64,000 bases of DNA, taken from NCBI GenBank assembly GCA_018902385.1, contig JABSSW010000042.1:366500-430499 (forward strand). The letters are read 5' to 3'. Each line of letters opens with the position of its first letter. The stretch's first letter is position 1. Position numbers and translations under genes: made by a program. The DNA comes from Physcia stellaris (lineage: Eukaryota > Ascomycota > Lecanoromycetes > Caliciales > Physciaceae). Below the pieces are notes generated by a model. It saw only the letters and a list, made by a program, of their open reading frames with translations. It had not been told where the DNA came from and ran no database searches. Positions 11,952 through 24,030 of this stretch are shown one piece after another.

Positions 11952-12686
11952 AAACTCTGATGATGTGTGCTAAATTAGTGCCATACTAGTAATTGGCTAG
12001 CTTAAAAATTACGGTTCTTCCCACGATCGACAAGTGGATTTCGGTCCAAATCGCCCAGTATTAGGTAGATCCCTTCATGAAGATGTTGGAAACGAGAAGT
12101 CGCGTCCGCGTGTATGAGCAACACTATCTATAGCATTTATTATTGGGTGAATCAGCAGCAGGATATATAATTAAAACATCGAAGGAACAAGAGTGGGCAA
12201 CTTTTGCCGGTGGACTTGGGATCGCTTGTGTGTGCGAGATCGGATGAGGAATTCCTTGACGATGAGGCTGCATGCCAAGAAAGTAGGATCCTGCCTCACA
12301 CTTGATACAACGCCTCGAGAAGGCAATACTCGCGAGATGACTTCCTCCCTCGACATGGTTAGTCAGGTCTTGCTCGGTGCGAAATACCCTCCGTGGGTCG
12401 AAATGAATGCAGGATAATGATGTGTGATATGTGTTGAATTTGCCAGCTGAAAGAATCACGGAGAAAAGGAAACAGAAAGGAGAAGGGAAACAAGAGCGTA
12501 TTCTGCGGAGGGGATTTTGAGTGAGATGAAGCGAAGAGAGGAAGAGAAGGGCGATATGCGCTTTCGGGCGCTTTCGTTCTGCTTGAGTCAATATAACACG
12601 ATCATAATTCATGTTTACCCAGCACATCCCTCTCGATCGTCATCTCTCTCTTGGAACTCCGTACCTTTATTCCCTCGTGCTTCAGC
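11952..12686. other. Intergenic, no gene seen
   Basis: About 700 bp between the MITE and the 3' end of the P450 gene. No coding sequence or RNA gene is recognised. Confidence 0.55.
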
Positions 12687-14496
12687 TTACTCAGTCGCAT
12701 ACTTGCCCAACACATCCCTCCGCACCACCTCGAACTCCCTCTCAATCGTCTCCCCCCTCAAACCCCTAACCCTGACATCCGCCTCAAACGGCCTCGCACA
12801 GCACAACGAGCCCTCACTATACCCAGTCCGATAATCCACATCCACCGTCCTCCCTTCCATCTCGCGAAACTCGAACGCCCATAACAGCTTCGCGGTCGCG
12901 AGCCACAGGTTCCGTTCCGCGAGGTGGATACCGGGACACAGGCGCCTGCCCGAACCATAACCGTAGTGGTCCCGCTGGGTGTAGTCGGGCGCATTGGCGA
13001 GGTCGGCGGCGGAGCGCAGGGCGGTGGTGGCGTGGCGGGCGGGGAGAAGGTCGAGGGCGAGGGCGTGGTGTGGGGGTCGTGGTGCAGGCCGTAGGTGTTT
13101 ATGAAGACGGTGCTGTGCGCGGGGATGTGGAAGCCGTTAATTGTATCCGCTGATATATACAACATATGTCAGCGGGGCATTGGTAAATGATTGGGTGGGG
13201 AATTATTTATACCTTCGATTGTGGCGTGCGGAAAGGCGAGAGGTGTTACGGGCCGCCACCGCATCGTTTCTTTGACGATCATGTTGATGTATGGCAGACT
13301 GGAGAAGTCGGACCAGATGGGGGATCGTGAATCGTCGATGATGGCGTCGATCTCTTCATGAGCCCTCCTCTGCACCTCCGGAAACTTGATCATGGCTTGA
13401 ATGAAAGCTAAAATGATGGCTGAAGTCGGTTCAGACCCTCCCTCCATCAGTGCCCCGCAGAGAGAATTGAGCTCATTGCGGGATAATTGCAGCTTGTCTT
13501 GTTGGTCTAGCACTAGGTCTATGAAGGACTCCGAAGTACCGAGTTTGAGACGATGCGCCATCACCTGGGAGACCAGTGGGCTATACAGTGTATCCATGGC
13601 CTTACCAATATTCCGGCAACGAGTACGCCAATTGTTGAATATCGATTCAGGGAGCAGTTTGAGAATGGGGAAGATATCGACTGGCGGAGTAGCTCCAGCT
13701 TCCGTGACTTTGGACCATTCTTCCATCAGCTTGTAAAGCTCAACAAGATGTGGAGCGTTGACTGTGGTGCTGCGGGTGCCGAGTACTAGGCAGCCGTTGG
13801 TACGCTCTTATCATGCCAAATTCAAGAAATCAACTTACACAAAGCTGTGATAATACTATTGCTGAATCGCTTAGGGTGCTGCATTAGATCTTGGGGAGCG
13901 ATGAGGAAGTCCCGCATCATCTGCGTCGCCTCCGCATTCTGTAGAACGATGTGTTGCTTCTCGCATTTGGCCTCTTGGAAAAACTGATGGATGAGTTTGC
14001 GGAACTTGCGCCACTTGTCACCTTGGTTCATGACCAAGATATGGTTGCCGCGGGTAATCAGATCGTGCGAAACATAGGATGCTGGCCTGTTACTATAATT
14101 CGAACTCCTCCCGTCAATCAGTGCTTTTACCAAGCTCCGGTCTGTCAGCACTATGGCTGTTCCGGATCCCAGCTTCAGAGAGAATATGCCGCCATATCTC
14201 TGAGCCCATTCAGTGAACCTTGGTCACTTATTAGTGCCACTAAATTCCCTCGTATTGCAAGGCTTTTACTTGAAATGGGCTCCACTCTTTGGAAGCTGGT
14301 GGAGATTACCAATTAACGGGAGTGTGGGAGGTCCTGTACATGTCAAATGATGTAAATTACCTCTAGACAGTGTACCATGGCGGGACGTAGTCGTACCTGG
14401 TGGGAGGTTCTTGGCCCGTCGTCCGGTATTCAGTAGAACATAACAAAGGCCAAGACAGAAGGCTACAATGACCTGCACCAGAAGCAGCGAGACCAT
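12687..14496 (-). CDS. Cytochrome P450 monooxygenase (O-methylsterigmatocystin oxidoreductase-like), one frame break
   Basis: Heme-thiolate monooxygenase of the ER membrane. Exons in gene order: 14397-14496, 14270-14333, 13839-14218, 13213-13785, 12687-13149; introns are GT..AG and in phase. About 526 residues. Landmarks: N-terminal hydrophobic anchor (residues 1-25), proline hinge NLPPGPPTLPLIGNLHQLP, I-helix MEGGSEPTS near 295-303, K-helix ETMR at 354-357, and the heme loop YGYGSGRRLCPG with its cysteine ligand (plus strand about 12930-12966). The heme loop is in another frame from the K-helix exon: exon 5 is 463 nt where 464 is needed, and the change lies about 13031-13045 in a C-rich stretch, equal to one missing base. 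The family resembles CYP64-type fungal P450s used in secondary metabolism, but no biosynthetic backbone gene is nearby. Substrate unknown. Confidence 0.88.
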
Positions 14497-15396
14497 GCTG
14501 GGTCCACTTCAAACAGTACTCCAAAGTAAAACTTATCAAAATAGATCCAAGGAGCGCAACTGATCAGAGCGGAATCGGAAGATCTGGCCAAATCGTCGTG
14601 TACGGCGAAGGTTATTCTGATCACTGAACGTCCGTAGCAACAAGAAGATCACGTTTTCGGCCGATCGCTACCTTATTACTTCGAGTGCTTATCTCCCGAG
14701 GAATTGCTTTTGCGAGGAAGTACGGAGACCCACACCATAAGTTCTGTCAGGAGGGTTAGGGTCTGGCCCGTTATTTGGGGGCAAAAGCTTACTCAACCCT
14801 AACCCAGCTGACAGAACTAATGGTGTGGGTCTCCGTACATGTAAGCAATGCCCTAAATCTGATAATCATTGGAATTTCTAGGGTTGAGCTCGAAAAGCAC
14901 AGAGTTGATCTTGGCAAGTACTTCCTTGGGAAAGGCACTTCGTCGGGAGATCGAGTACGTCTTTCCTACACGCTTCGATTGAAACGTCTTGGAACAGCAA
15001 TTGGGTAAATTATATGGCAGTGTTTTGTCCCCCTCCTTTCCACTTCTCTGCATCTCAATCGATGTCATCAAATAAAGGAGTGATTTTGTGGATGATGATG
15101 GAAGGGAAAACAGGGAAATAATGTCGTCATGATACTAATTCGACTTGAAGCTGGCGGGACATGCAATCAGGGTGAAAGCAAACATACTGTTCAATACGAG
15201 GAGTAGGAGCATGTGGGATTTTATTTGCGGACAACATTTTGTCCTAATCTGGCAGACTAAGCGAGATACGGTCCGTGCACCCACGAGCCTTGGCATTACC
15301 AGCCTCTCTCGATTTACGCTGGCGATCAAGTCAATGCACGTCTATCGAGAGTACAGATCAGCTGATCTCAGAGCATAATCTCGACTTATCGTGAAT
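14497..15396. other. Intergenic with hairpin, no gene seen
   Basis: About 0.9 kb between the P450 start and the edge of AT island 1. Apart from the inverted repeat at 14720-14838 I see nothing that can be assigned. Confidence 0.55.
14720..14838. repeat. Near-perfect inverted repeat (hairpin), 43-bp arms
   Basis: Arms 14720-14762 and 14796-14838 match as reverse complements at 40 of 43 positions (left arm begins gtacggagacccacaccata). The spacer is 33 bp. It could be a miniature fold-back element or an RNA hairpin in the P450 upstream region. GTAC at both ends is part of the arms, so no target duplication can be read. Confidence 0.8.
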
Positions 15397-15560
15397 GAAA
15401 ATCGACTGATTCGTTCGACGAATCGTTAGCGCAGAATTTTAAATTTCATTTAATTCATTTTTTGATCTTCGATCTCTTTTTTTCGAATACATTTTCAAAA
15501 CATATTCAAGATGACATCAACTGAGAAGTAAGTCATCGATATTTCATTTTTTCGATGAAG

Positions 15561-17280
15561 AATTCATTGCGAATACATTATTAATAAATTTAATCGCGTT
15601 AAATACGAAAAATACAAAAAACGTTGTTTCGTTTGATTTTTTTTAGAATTTGATGTAAATTTTTTCATTTTTTTCATTTCATTTTATCATAATGTATTGA
15701 TAATGTATTCAAAATGCATTATTGATATGTTTTGATCATGCACGAAATTTTTGAAAATATATTGATAATATATTTTCAATATATTATTGACAAATCGTAT
15801 GACGATTGTATTTTTTTTTGATTTTTTTCAAATTTTCGTAATTGTTTTTGAATTCATTAATAATGTATTTTCAATATATTATTCATTTATCAAATGATTT
15901 GTCGAATTTTTTTTTTTTTGAAATTACTTTTGAATATATTGTTAATATGTTTTAAAATAACGATATTTTCGTTTTGTATTCAGATCAAATGTTTTGCATT
16001 GTCAATATCGACAAATTGTTCGATTTTTTCGATTTTTTCAACAATTCGATAAATAATTTTTAAAATGTTTGAAATTGTTTTTCAATATATTATCAATGAA
16101 TTAATAACATATTGTCAAATAAAGCAATTTTGATTATATTGAAAACTTGAAAAATTATATTCAAAAACATTTCAAAAATCAAATTATTTTCGTTGAAAAA
16201 AAAATTGTACGTCGTGAAATTTTTTTGATTGAAAAACGCGACGCGACAAATGATAAAATATTTAAAAAATTCATTTTTAATTTATATTTAATATATTAAC
16301 AATACATTAACGTTTTTCATTTGCATGATAATTATCAAAAAAATTCACGACAAAAAAAAATCAATTCAAAAAAATACGATCGTTGAATCGATCAAAAAAA
16401 CGACAAACAACGTTCGTAAAATCAAAACGCATCGTTCAAAAATTTTTATCAAAAAAATCAAAAATCACGTCAATGTGAATAATATATTTCGAATGTATTT
16501 CAAATATATTTTTGAGTTGTCGAATAATAAAATTCGTTTTTTTTTTCAAAATATATTGAAAATATATTTTGTTCTTTGTATTTTTTGTCATGATAATCAT
16601 TTGTTAATATATTCGAAATACATTAAATTAATTTCACGATCGCAAAAAAATTCATTGATTGAAAACGTAAATGCAACAATTGCGTTGAAATTAAAAATCA
16701 AAATTCGAATTGTTTTTTAATGTATTTGAAATACATTAACAATTTATTAATTTGTTCGATTTTGAAATTACGCAAATTCGAATGTATATATTGAAACAAT
16801 TTTATCGACAACGACAATGATATTTTCGATGATTTCGACGAGAAATTTATTGTGAAATTTGAAATTTCAAAGAAATCGATTGTGATTGTACAATTTCAAC
16901 GAGAAATTCGAGCATTTTTCGAATGAAAATGAAAAACTTTGATTACGATAATGAAATCGCGAACAACAATGATGAAATTTTCGACAATAATTTTTAATCA
17001 ATGTCGAAACAAATTTTTAATGCATTTTTAATGCATTAAAAATTATTCGATATAATAGATTGATTAAAATTCGAATAACAAACAATGCATTCAAAATGCA
17101 TTGAGAATATATTATTGATTGAGCATGACTCTCAGACTCAAAACATGATTCTCGTTCTTAATTTATTCGTAATATATTTTTTATGTTCGCGCCTGACTTA
17201 TGAATATATCACGAAAACGTATTTCATATCAATTATTTTTAAAAATAAATTGATAATATATTATTAATATATTGTCGTGA
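15561..17280. repeat. Dispersed arrays of 11-bp AATRYATTNNN units, left flank
   Basis: Short arrays of two to four 11-nt units, each an 8-nt palindromic core AATRYATT plus three variable bases, recur every 60-250 bp. Units read exactly 11 nt apart at 15561/15572/15583, 15691/15702/15713/15724 and 15756/15767/15778; similar arrays follow near 15860, 15930, 16080, 16280, 16480, 16550, 16605, 16720, 17020, 17085 and 17240. Between them the DNA is Lys/Ile/Phe-rich in any frame. A possible short first exon with a GTAAGT donor lies at 15510-15528 (ATGACATCAACTGAGAA before it). Confidence 0.75.
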
Positions 17281-17405
17281 TATTGTGTGAAATTGAAAAC
17301 ATAAAAAGTTTTTTTTCGTTTAATTCGAAAAAATAAAAAATTAATGTCAATAAACAATACAATTTGAATTTTATAAAATAAACGAATATTAAAAATTTAT
17401 AATTA

Positions 17406-17725
17406 TGTAAAACTCGTATTAGAAATAGTATAGTCTAATGAATTATTGACATCAGAGATGTATAGCTTGAAATATAATATATTGATTTATTAATCGCTAC
17501 AAAACAGATTACGTTTTGCAATTGCTTTTTATTTGCATTTTATTTATTCAATCGTACGAATTCGATCGACTTCGATTGAAAATATGAATTTGTTGAATTT
17601 ATCGTTGATCGAGTTGTAAAATGATTGAAATTGATTTTTTTCGAAATCATTCGAACTTCGATAATCGAATTGTTTGACGAGATGCGAATCGCATTTTCGA
17701 AAATTTTGAATTTTTATTTTTTACA
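17406..17725 (-). repeat. 3' LTR of gypsy-1
   Basis: 320 bp, TG..CA ends within an inverted TGTAAA/TTTACA terminus. Pairs with 23708-24025. Differences from its partner are nearly all transitions (see findings). Confidence 0.95.
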
Positions 17726-19269
17726 TACGTTTTTTTTTAAACATCGAAATTTCTTGAAATCAATATGCTAACAGATTGACGTATTTTGTTTGTTTTGACG
17801 TGTTTTGTTTGTTTTGATTTTGCATTGATTTGAAAAATCATTATGATCGTGATTTTCGCATTTCGAAATATTTTTGTTCGAATTCAATAGTCAGTCTGCG
17901 TTAAAAACTTGAAAGAACATTTTCTTGAATGACTCAAAAAAAACATAATTTGATGAATCAATTGCTTGCTGCTTTCATGATCGAGTGTTTGATTTCGTAC
18001 AATTCACAATTTTCGATATAATGATTGACAGTTGATTTGTTGACAGAAAATTTTGAATTCGAACATTTTTTCATTTTTTCATTTCGTTATTTCGAATATC
18101 AACATCGATATCAAGAAAAAATGTGCTAACGCGATAGACGTTCATTAGTCGCGATCGCATTGATATTCAAATTTCGAAATTTTTTTTTATTTTATTTCAC
18201 ATTTTTATTCAACGACTCATCGTTCGATCAAATCGAATAACAATTTTTGAAAATGTTTTTGACACAATTCAACTTTTCATGCGTCGTAAATTCTAGACAA
18301 TAAATAACACACAAAGTTTTGAAAACGAAAATGTGTTAACATGCAATAAATATTTCAATTCATTTTTTCGTGATTTTCGATGATTTGTTTTTTTATTGAC
18401 ATCAAATTTTTTTGAATTTTCGTTGTGAAATTGTCGCAAAGTTTTTCGAAAATGTTTGATAAACGATGCAAATTTTCAAATCGCGTTTTCATAGTTTTTT
18501 CATTTTATCAAATAGTAAAAATCGAATTCGCTGTAAAATTTGTCTGAAATCTCATTTGTTTTGAAGATTTTGTTGTTCTTAATGATTTCGATTTCATAAA
18601 ATTTCTTCGTGATTTTCATTTTTATGTTCTCGTCGAGTTCAATATCTTCAACTTGATACGAAAATTCAAAAAAATGTGACGTATGTTTTTTCTTTTTTTA
18701 ACATTGAATTTTTCTAAAAAGAAACGTGAAAGACGTCGTGAATGCGTCAACGTTTGAATAAATTTAAACGATAAATTTGATTTTTTATAATTTCTAAAAT
18801 TTGAAATGAATCAAAGAATTTTCATTTCAACTTTTTGTTTCGTTTAATTTTGATGTTTTTATCGTTCAAATTCACGTAATTTTCGACGTTGTATGACATT
18901 GATTTCGTACGTTCGTTTTTGTACATCGTTTGTTGTTGTTATGTCACGAATAAATTGTTTTTCAATATTCGAAATAATTCAATTAAATGTTCAACGTGTT
19001 TTTTTGCGAATTTGAATTTAATTTTTTTGTTTCATGTTTTTTCGAAAAACATGCGAAACGAATATTCAAACATGATTTCGAACGAAAAAATATTTGTGAA
19101 TGCGTGTTTGTTGTTATTGTAAACGAATTCGATCATGAACAATAATTCTATTCAATCATTTTGTTCGAAATTGACAAAAACGCGAAAAAATTGTTTCATG
19201 ACGTTGTTCATTCGCTCGATTTGTTCATCGATTTAAAAATGAAAAACGATTGACAATTTACGTTTGATT

Positions 19270-20028
19270 TTAAAACGTAACACAATGCATCGTTGTATTT
19301 GAATGTGAAAATGAAATTTTTGTCGATAACGATTGACGAAAAAAATCGTGAAATCGAATGATTTCGCGAAATAAAATTTCGATCAAATTTTTTGCGAAAA
19401 TCGTTTTAATTATTGATATGTAATGAATTATTTTCGTTAAACGATTCACAATCATTAAAATCGAATCGTAAATCGTTTCATTTCACGTTTTATTTGAAAA
19501 AAATTCTGTCACGAAATTCATGAAAAAATCAATTCATTTAAATTCAAAAATTGAAAAAAAAAATTCGTCGTATAATTTGTGTCGTGAAATTTTGTTTCGT
19601 TTGCAAACGACGCATGTTTTACAATGTTTTTTGATTTGTTGTCGCATTTCAAAAATTTCGATAAAATTTTGATTCGATCAATAATATTTTCGACGTATCA
19701 ATTTTAACGTTCGTTCGATGTCGAAATAATCAACGAACGAATTATCGTGATTGACACGAATAACGTTTTCACGCAAATTTTTTGAAATGTAAACGACGTC
19801 GTCGTAATACAAAAATTCATTTTTGTGTTGTCAATGATTTGTTTCTGTTTTCGAAATAATTAATTCTCGACATATTTCAGAAACGAATTGATTTTTATCG
19901 ATCAAATCTCGAACGAAATTCAACAATGAAAATGTTGATTCGTCGTTATATGTCGTTTTTTCTCGTAAAACAATTTGTATTCGAATTTTATGCATTGCGC
20001 ATTCAAATACAATCGTTGATTTTAACAC
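19270..20028 (-). pseudogene. gypsy-1 integrase remnant
   Basis: The frame at 19270-19455 begins MIVNRLTKIIHYISI, matching the integrase core start (VVDRLTKMAHFIP type), followed by LIEILFREIIRFHDF. The frame at 19831-20028 is the stretch between RNase H and integrase. Frames are discontinuous with stops between them. Catalytic integrity is lost. Confidence 0.8.
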
Positions 20029-20092
20029 AAAAATTTTTCATTTTATGAGTGTCACGTTTGATTTTTGCTCAATCGAATGTTTCGAATTTTTT

Positions 20093-20190
20093 GAATTTTT
20101 TGAATCGAATGTTTTCGAAACAACGTTGATTGAAATTCGATTTCGTTTTGAATTTTTTGAATCAAATGTTTTTGAAACAACGTTGATTGA
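20093..20190. repeat. Internal 41-bp direct repeat in gypsy-1
   Basis: Two copies at 20093-20133 and 20150-20190, both starting gaattttttgaatc, 57 bp apart with two transitions. On the minus strand they encode the repeated peptide INVVSKTFDSKNSK between RNase H and integrase. Confidence 0.75.
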
Positions 20191-20848
20191 TTCGATATTT
20201 TTTGAATCATTTAAATGCGATCGACGTTTCATGTTATGTATCGCATTCATGAATCGTCTCATGACATACATCGCATTCATGATTTTGATCGCATTTATTC
20301 GCATTTTTTCGAAATGTTTCGAATTTGCGATCAATGATTTTGCAATTGTTTCAAAATTTGACGATTGTTTTCGACGTTTTTTTCAATAATCATCATGTGA
20401 TCAAATCGTTTTGAAAATTCGTCAACAAAATTCTTGTTATCGAAACGATAATCGATTAAGAAATTATATCGATTTAACTTTTGAATTCATCGAATTTGAC
20501 GTGACGACAATTTAATTGTGATTATAAATTGTTTCAGATTGCGATGATCAATAAAAACAAAAATTTGTTTTTGCGTTTTCGAAATAGTGTTTTCATTGTT
20601 TGAACGAAATCACAATAATCAACAATTTTTTGTCATGAATTTCGTAATTGCATTCGATCGAAATCATTTTGCGTGAAAAATACGCAACAAAATGTCAATG
20701 ATTTTCGTCGTTTTGTTGACATAAAATGATTTCGATGATTTTGTCGAATACGTCGATTTCGATTCGAATAACACGCTCGAAATCGAAATGACGTAAAATT
20801 GATGTTTCGATAAATGTTTTGCGAAATCGTTTGAAAATTTTCAACGTT

Positions 20849-21031
20849 TCATTGATCAAAAAATGTGAATATTCGAAAATTTGTTACGATTTCGATTTTG
20901 ATTTCGTTTGCGTTTACGAGTATTTTTCGTAATTTTGCGATTTTTTTTAGCATAGCGATCAGAAATTCAACAATTTTACTGAAATGTTTAATAAATCGTC
21001 GATAAAAATTAACGATGTCGAAAAATTGCAT
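20849..21031 (-). pseudogene. gypsy-1 RT/RNase H connection remnant
   Basis: The frame carries FFDIVNFYRRFIKHFSKIV, the conserved NFYRRFI motif that follows the gypsy reverse transcriptase palm, with several mutation-type substitutions. Confidence 0.85.
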
Positions 21032-21400
21032 GATGTCGAAAACGTTACGAAATACAAATCATTGTTGAATAATTTCGATTTTTTTGTTTTGCATTCGTAT
21101 TTTTTGAAAAAACAACGAATTCAAAGAAATTTATCTCGTCAACGAATCATTTGCATTTTTCAAGAACAATATATAGTTTATTTTTTTAAAACGATCAAAA
21201 ATGCATTTGACATCGTCGACATGAATTTCGACGTTCATCGAATAAATTACTATATCGTTCAAATATATTATGACGTTAATATCGAGACGAATTGTCAAAA
21301 TTCGATTGATAAAATTTTGAAACGTCGTCGAAACGTTAATGAAATCGAAAAGAAATACGTTATATTCGAAATGATCATATCGAATACGAAAAATTGTTTT

Positions 21401-21817
21401 TCATTCGTTTTCATGTTTGATACGCAATCGATGATAAGCAGCAATCAAATCGATATTGATATATTTGACGATTTTGTTGAATTTATTTAGATTTTCATCG
21501 ATTAACGATAAAAAATATCTATTTTTTATCGTGAAAACATTAAGATTTCTGTAATTCACACATAGACGTAAATTATCGTTTTTTTTAACGAACAAAATGA
21601 ACGTTTCTGCAGAAAATTGTGAAAATCGAATGAAATCGTTAACTAAATGTTTTTCGATGTAAGCACGTAATATTCGAAACTCATTTTCAAATAAAAAGTA
21701 AATTGATTCATGCGACGATTTCTTGTTTTTTTTTAAATCAATAGCATGATCGTTTGAGTCATGATTCGATAATTCGTAAATTTTATTTTCGCTATCGAGT
21801 TTTTCATACGTTTTCAA
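21401..21817 (-). pseudogene. gypsy-1 reverse transcriptase remnant
   Basis: Motifs visible: DHAIDLKKNKKSSHESIYFL, YIEKHLVNDFIRFSQF, LRLCVNYRNLNVFTIKNRYF and INIDLIAAYHRLRIK. The substitutions Pro-to-Phe/Ser and Gly/Asp-to-Asn are those expected from C-to-T on either strand. Confidence 0.9.
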
Positions 21818-22131
21818 AATATCGAAAAGCGTGATTTTGACATCGAGTTTTTTTTTTCATTTCAATCAAAACAAATTCTATTTGAATTCGTTTTGAAACG
21901 TGCATTTCATACATGTCGAATTATTTGTCAATATACACTCGTACGAACATGAAATACGTTTCAATTTCGTTATCGATGACGTTTATGATCAATTGTTTTG
22001 ATTCGATGTTTTCGATACGATTCGTCGTGAAAATGAAATGTTTTTTTGCAACGTCAAATTTTGATATTGTCGTCGTCTCAATTCATTTTGATTTTCGAAA
22101 ATTGTATTCAAAGCATGTTTAACGTTAAATT

Positions 22132-22320
22132 TCAATTCAAATTCACGATCAGAAACGATTTCTCGAAAAAACGACTGATTTTTTTGACGTTTGACATTTC
22201 GAATTGTACGAAATAGACGTTATATGTTTTCAAACGATGATTGTCAATTGTTATTGCATCACAATCTAGAGCTTCGAAACGACGAAAATCGAGTTTTTTC
22301 GCATAGACATGATTTATCAA
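22132..22320 (-). pseudogene. gypsy-1 aspartic protease region remnant
   Basis: The frame MINHVYAKKLDFRRFEALD matches the segment just after the D-S/T-G-A motif of fungal gypsy proteases (xLINHAYAKKLG). The catalytic triad itself is upstream of the open frame and not readable. Confidence 0.6.
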
Positions 22321-22651
22321 ATTAATTTTCGTTTTTGTATCGAGTATTGTTTTCGATTCGTTTCAAATTTGATTTTTGCTTTGTATGTTAATTTTGATTT
22401 TAACGCATTTACGAATCACAAGTTCTTTAAATTTTTTGCGTCGTTTTCTTTTTTTGTTAACATGATTTTTGCTCATGTTTGAAAAGAACGACGTATCGAA
22501 ATCAAAGTTCGAAAATTTCTTTTTTTTAGCGATTTGAACGAAAATCATCAAATCGATTAGTTTTTTGATTGTTCAAGAACTTGATCAGCGAAAATGATTT
22601 TGTTTTTTTTGTTTGTGCAAATTTCGATTTGATGATTTGATTTGTCACAAT

Positions 22652-23266
22652 TTATACAATTATTTTTGTTTTGAATTTTTTTGAATTCGCTGACGAATCA
22701 ACGATACATTCGAGTATTTTTCGATTTGATTGATTCGTGATTCGAATTGATTTTGTTAATATTTTTGATTTTTTTATTTTTGAATTTCGCAGTTTTGAAT
22801 TTCTCGTTTTCGTTTTCAAAGTTGTCAATATCGAACGAGATTTTACGCTTTTTGAAATTTTTGAATTTTTTTTCAAAATTTGAGCGTTTTTCATACGCTT
22901 GAGTCGTTCAAACAGTTTCGTCTTTGTGAAAATTTTCTTTTTTTTAAGAAGCATGCAGCGAAATTTCAAACGTAATTCGTCACGAAAATCGTTGAATTTC
23001 ATTGTTTTCGTGAATTTGAATTCGAATTTCAATTCAGCAAACATATTTATTCGTTCGACGTTGTAATTTTTAATCGATTGATTGTGATTTTGTTTGTGTT
23101 TGCGATATTTTTCAAAAGATTTTGTTGCAACGTGATTGCTCGCTCGATGTCGTTTTTCAAAAATTTTTGAATTCGATTCAAATGTATTGTTTGTTTGAAT
23201 GAAAATCGATTTTTGCGTTTCAAAATTTGTTCGCATTGCTATTTGACTTAAAATAAATATCAACAT
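22652..23266 (-). pseudogene. gypsy-1 gag remnant
   Basis: 204-residue open frame directly inside the 5' LTR, highly charged and Lys/Ser-rich, in the gag position. Assignment is by position; no zinc knuckle is preserved. Confidence 0.55.
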
Positions 23267-23707
23267 ATGCGATTTTGATTAAATTCGAAAATTGAATCAT
23301 GTGATTCACGTTGTTTTGCGTGAATTGATTTTTCATTTGTTTGCAATATCTTTTTCACTTTTTGTAATTTTTTTCTTCATATTGATTCGATGTCGTTTCG
23401 ATGATTTTCATGACGAAAAATTTTCAAACAGAATCAAAAACAAAAGTAAATGAAATAAAAACAAATGAAATAAAAATTGCAAATTTCGAACGTTCGACAA
23501 TTCGAACTTTGAGTTTGATTTTTTTTTTGTGATTTTTTTCGATCTGTTGTTTGTAATAAATCAATCAAAAAGATAAATCAGCATTTTCGACAAATTCAGA
23601 AAACAAATCATTATCAAAGTTCGACATGATGTATGCGAGACAACAGAACTGTGTTTTGTTAAATATACACGAATGACATCATTCTGAAATATGATAACGA
23701 TTAGAAT

Positions 23708-24025
23708 GTAAAACTCGTATTAGAAATAATATAATTTAATGAATTATTGACATCAAAAATGTATAGTTTGAAATGTAATATATTGATTTATTAATCGTTG
23801 CAAAACAAATTACGTTTTGCAATTACTTTTTATTTGCATTTTATTTATTCAATCGTACGAATTCGATCGATTTCGACTGAAAATTTGAATTTGTTGAGTT
23901 TATCGTTGATCGAATTGTAAAATAATTGAAATTGATTTTTTCGAAATCATTCGAATTTCGATAATCGAATTGTTTGACGAGATGCGAGTCGCATTTTCGA
24001 AAATTCTGAATTTTTATTTTTTACA
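23708..24025 (-). repeat. 5' LTR of gypsy-1
   Basis: 318 bp partner of 17406-17725, followed by the AATTA target duplication. Confidence 0.95.
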
Positions 24026-24030
24026 AATTA

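Larger units (their letters stand above)
17406..24025 (-). mobile_element. Complete but decayed Ty3/gypsy LTR retrotransposon (gypsy-1)
   Basis: Bounded by direct LTRs (17406-17725 and 23708-24025), each starting TGTAAAA and ending TTTTACA, and by a perfect 5-bp target duplication AATTA at 17401-17405 and 24026-24030. Length 6,620 bp. Coding remnants on the minus strand run gag, protease, RT, RNase H, integrase from right to left, the Ty3/gypsy order. Frames are broken by stops and by P-to-F/S and G-to-N/E changes that reflect C-to-T and G-to-A mutation. A poly-A tract on the minus strand just inside 17726 fits a mutated polypurine tract. The target was the intron-rich element on either side. 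Confidence 0.95.

Noticed and set aside
1-14496. A catabolic or biosynthetic gene cluster (Fe-ADH, AOX, permease, P450)
   Set aside because: Genes are separated by unrelated LRR and RNase H genes, lie on both strands, and no regulator or backbone enzyme is present.
16325-16720. 131-codon open frame in AT island 1
   Set aside because: Lys/Ile/Phe-rich translation of AT-rich DNA that runs through the 11-bp arrays; no domain or splice logic.
15561-17280. CRISPR-like or centromeric satellite array
   Set aside because: Units are 11 bp with 3-nt variation, in many short scattered arrays; no spacers, no long tandem block, and a eukaryotic setting.
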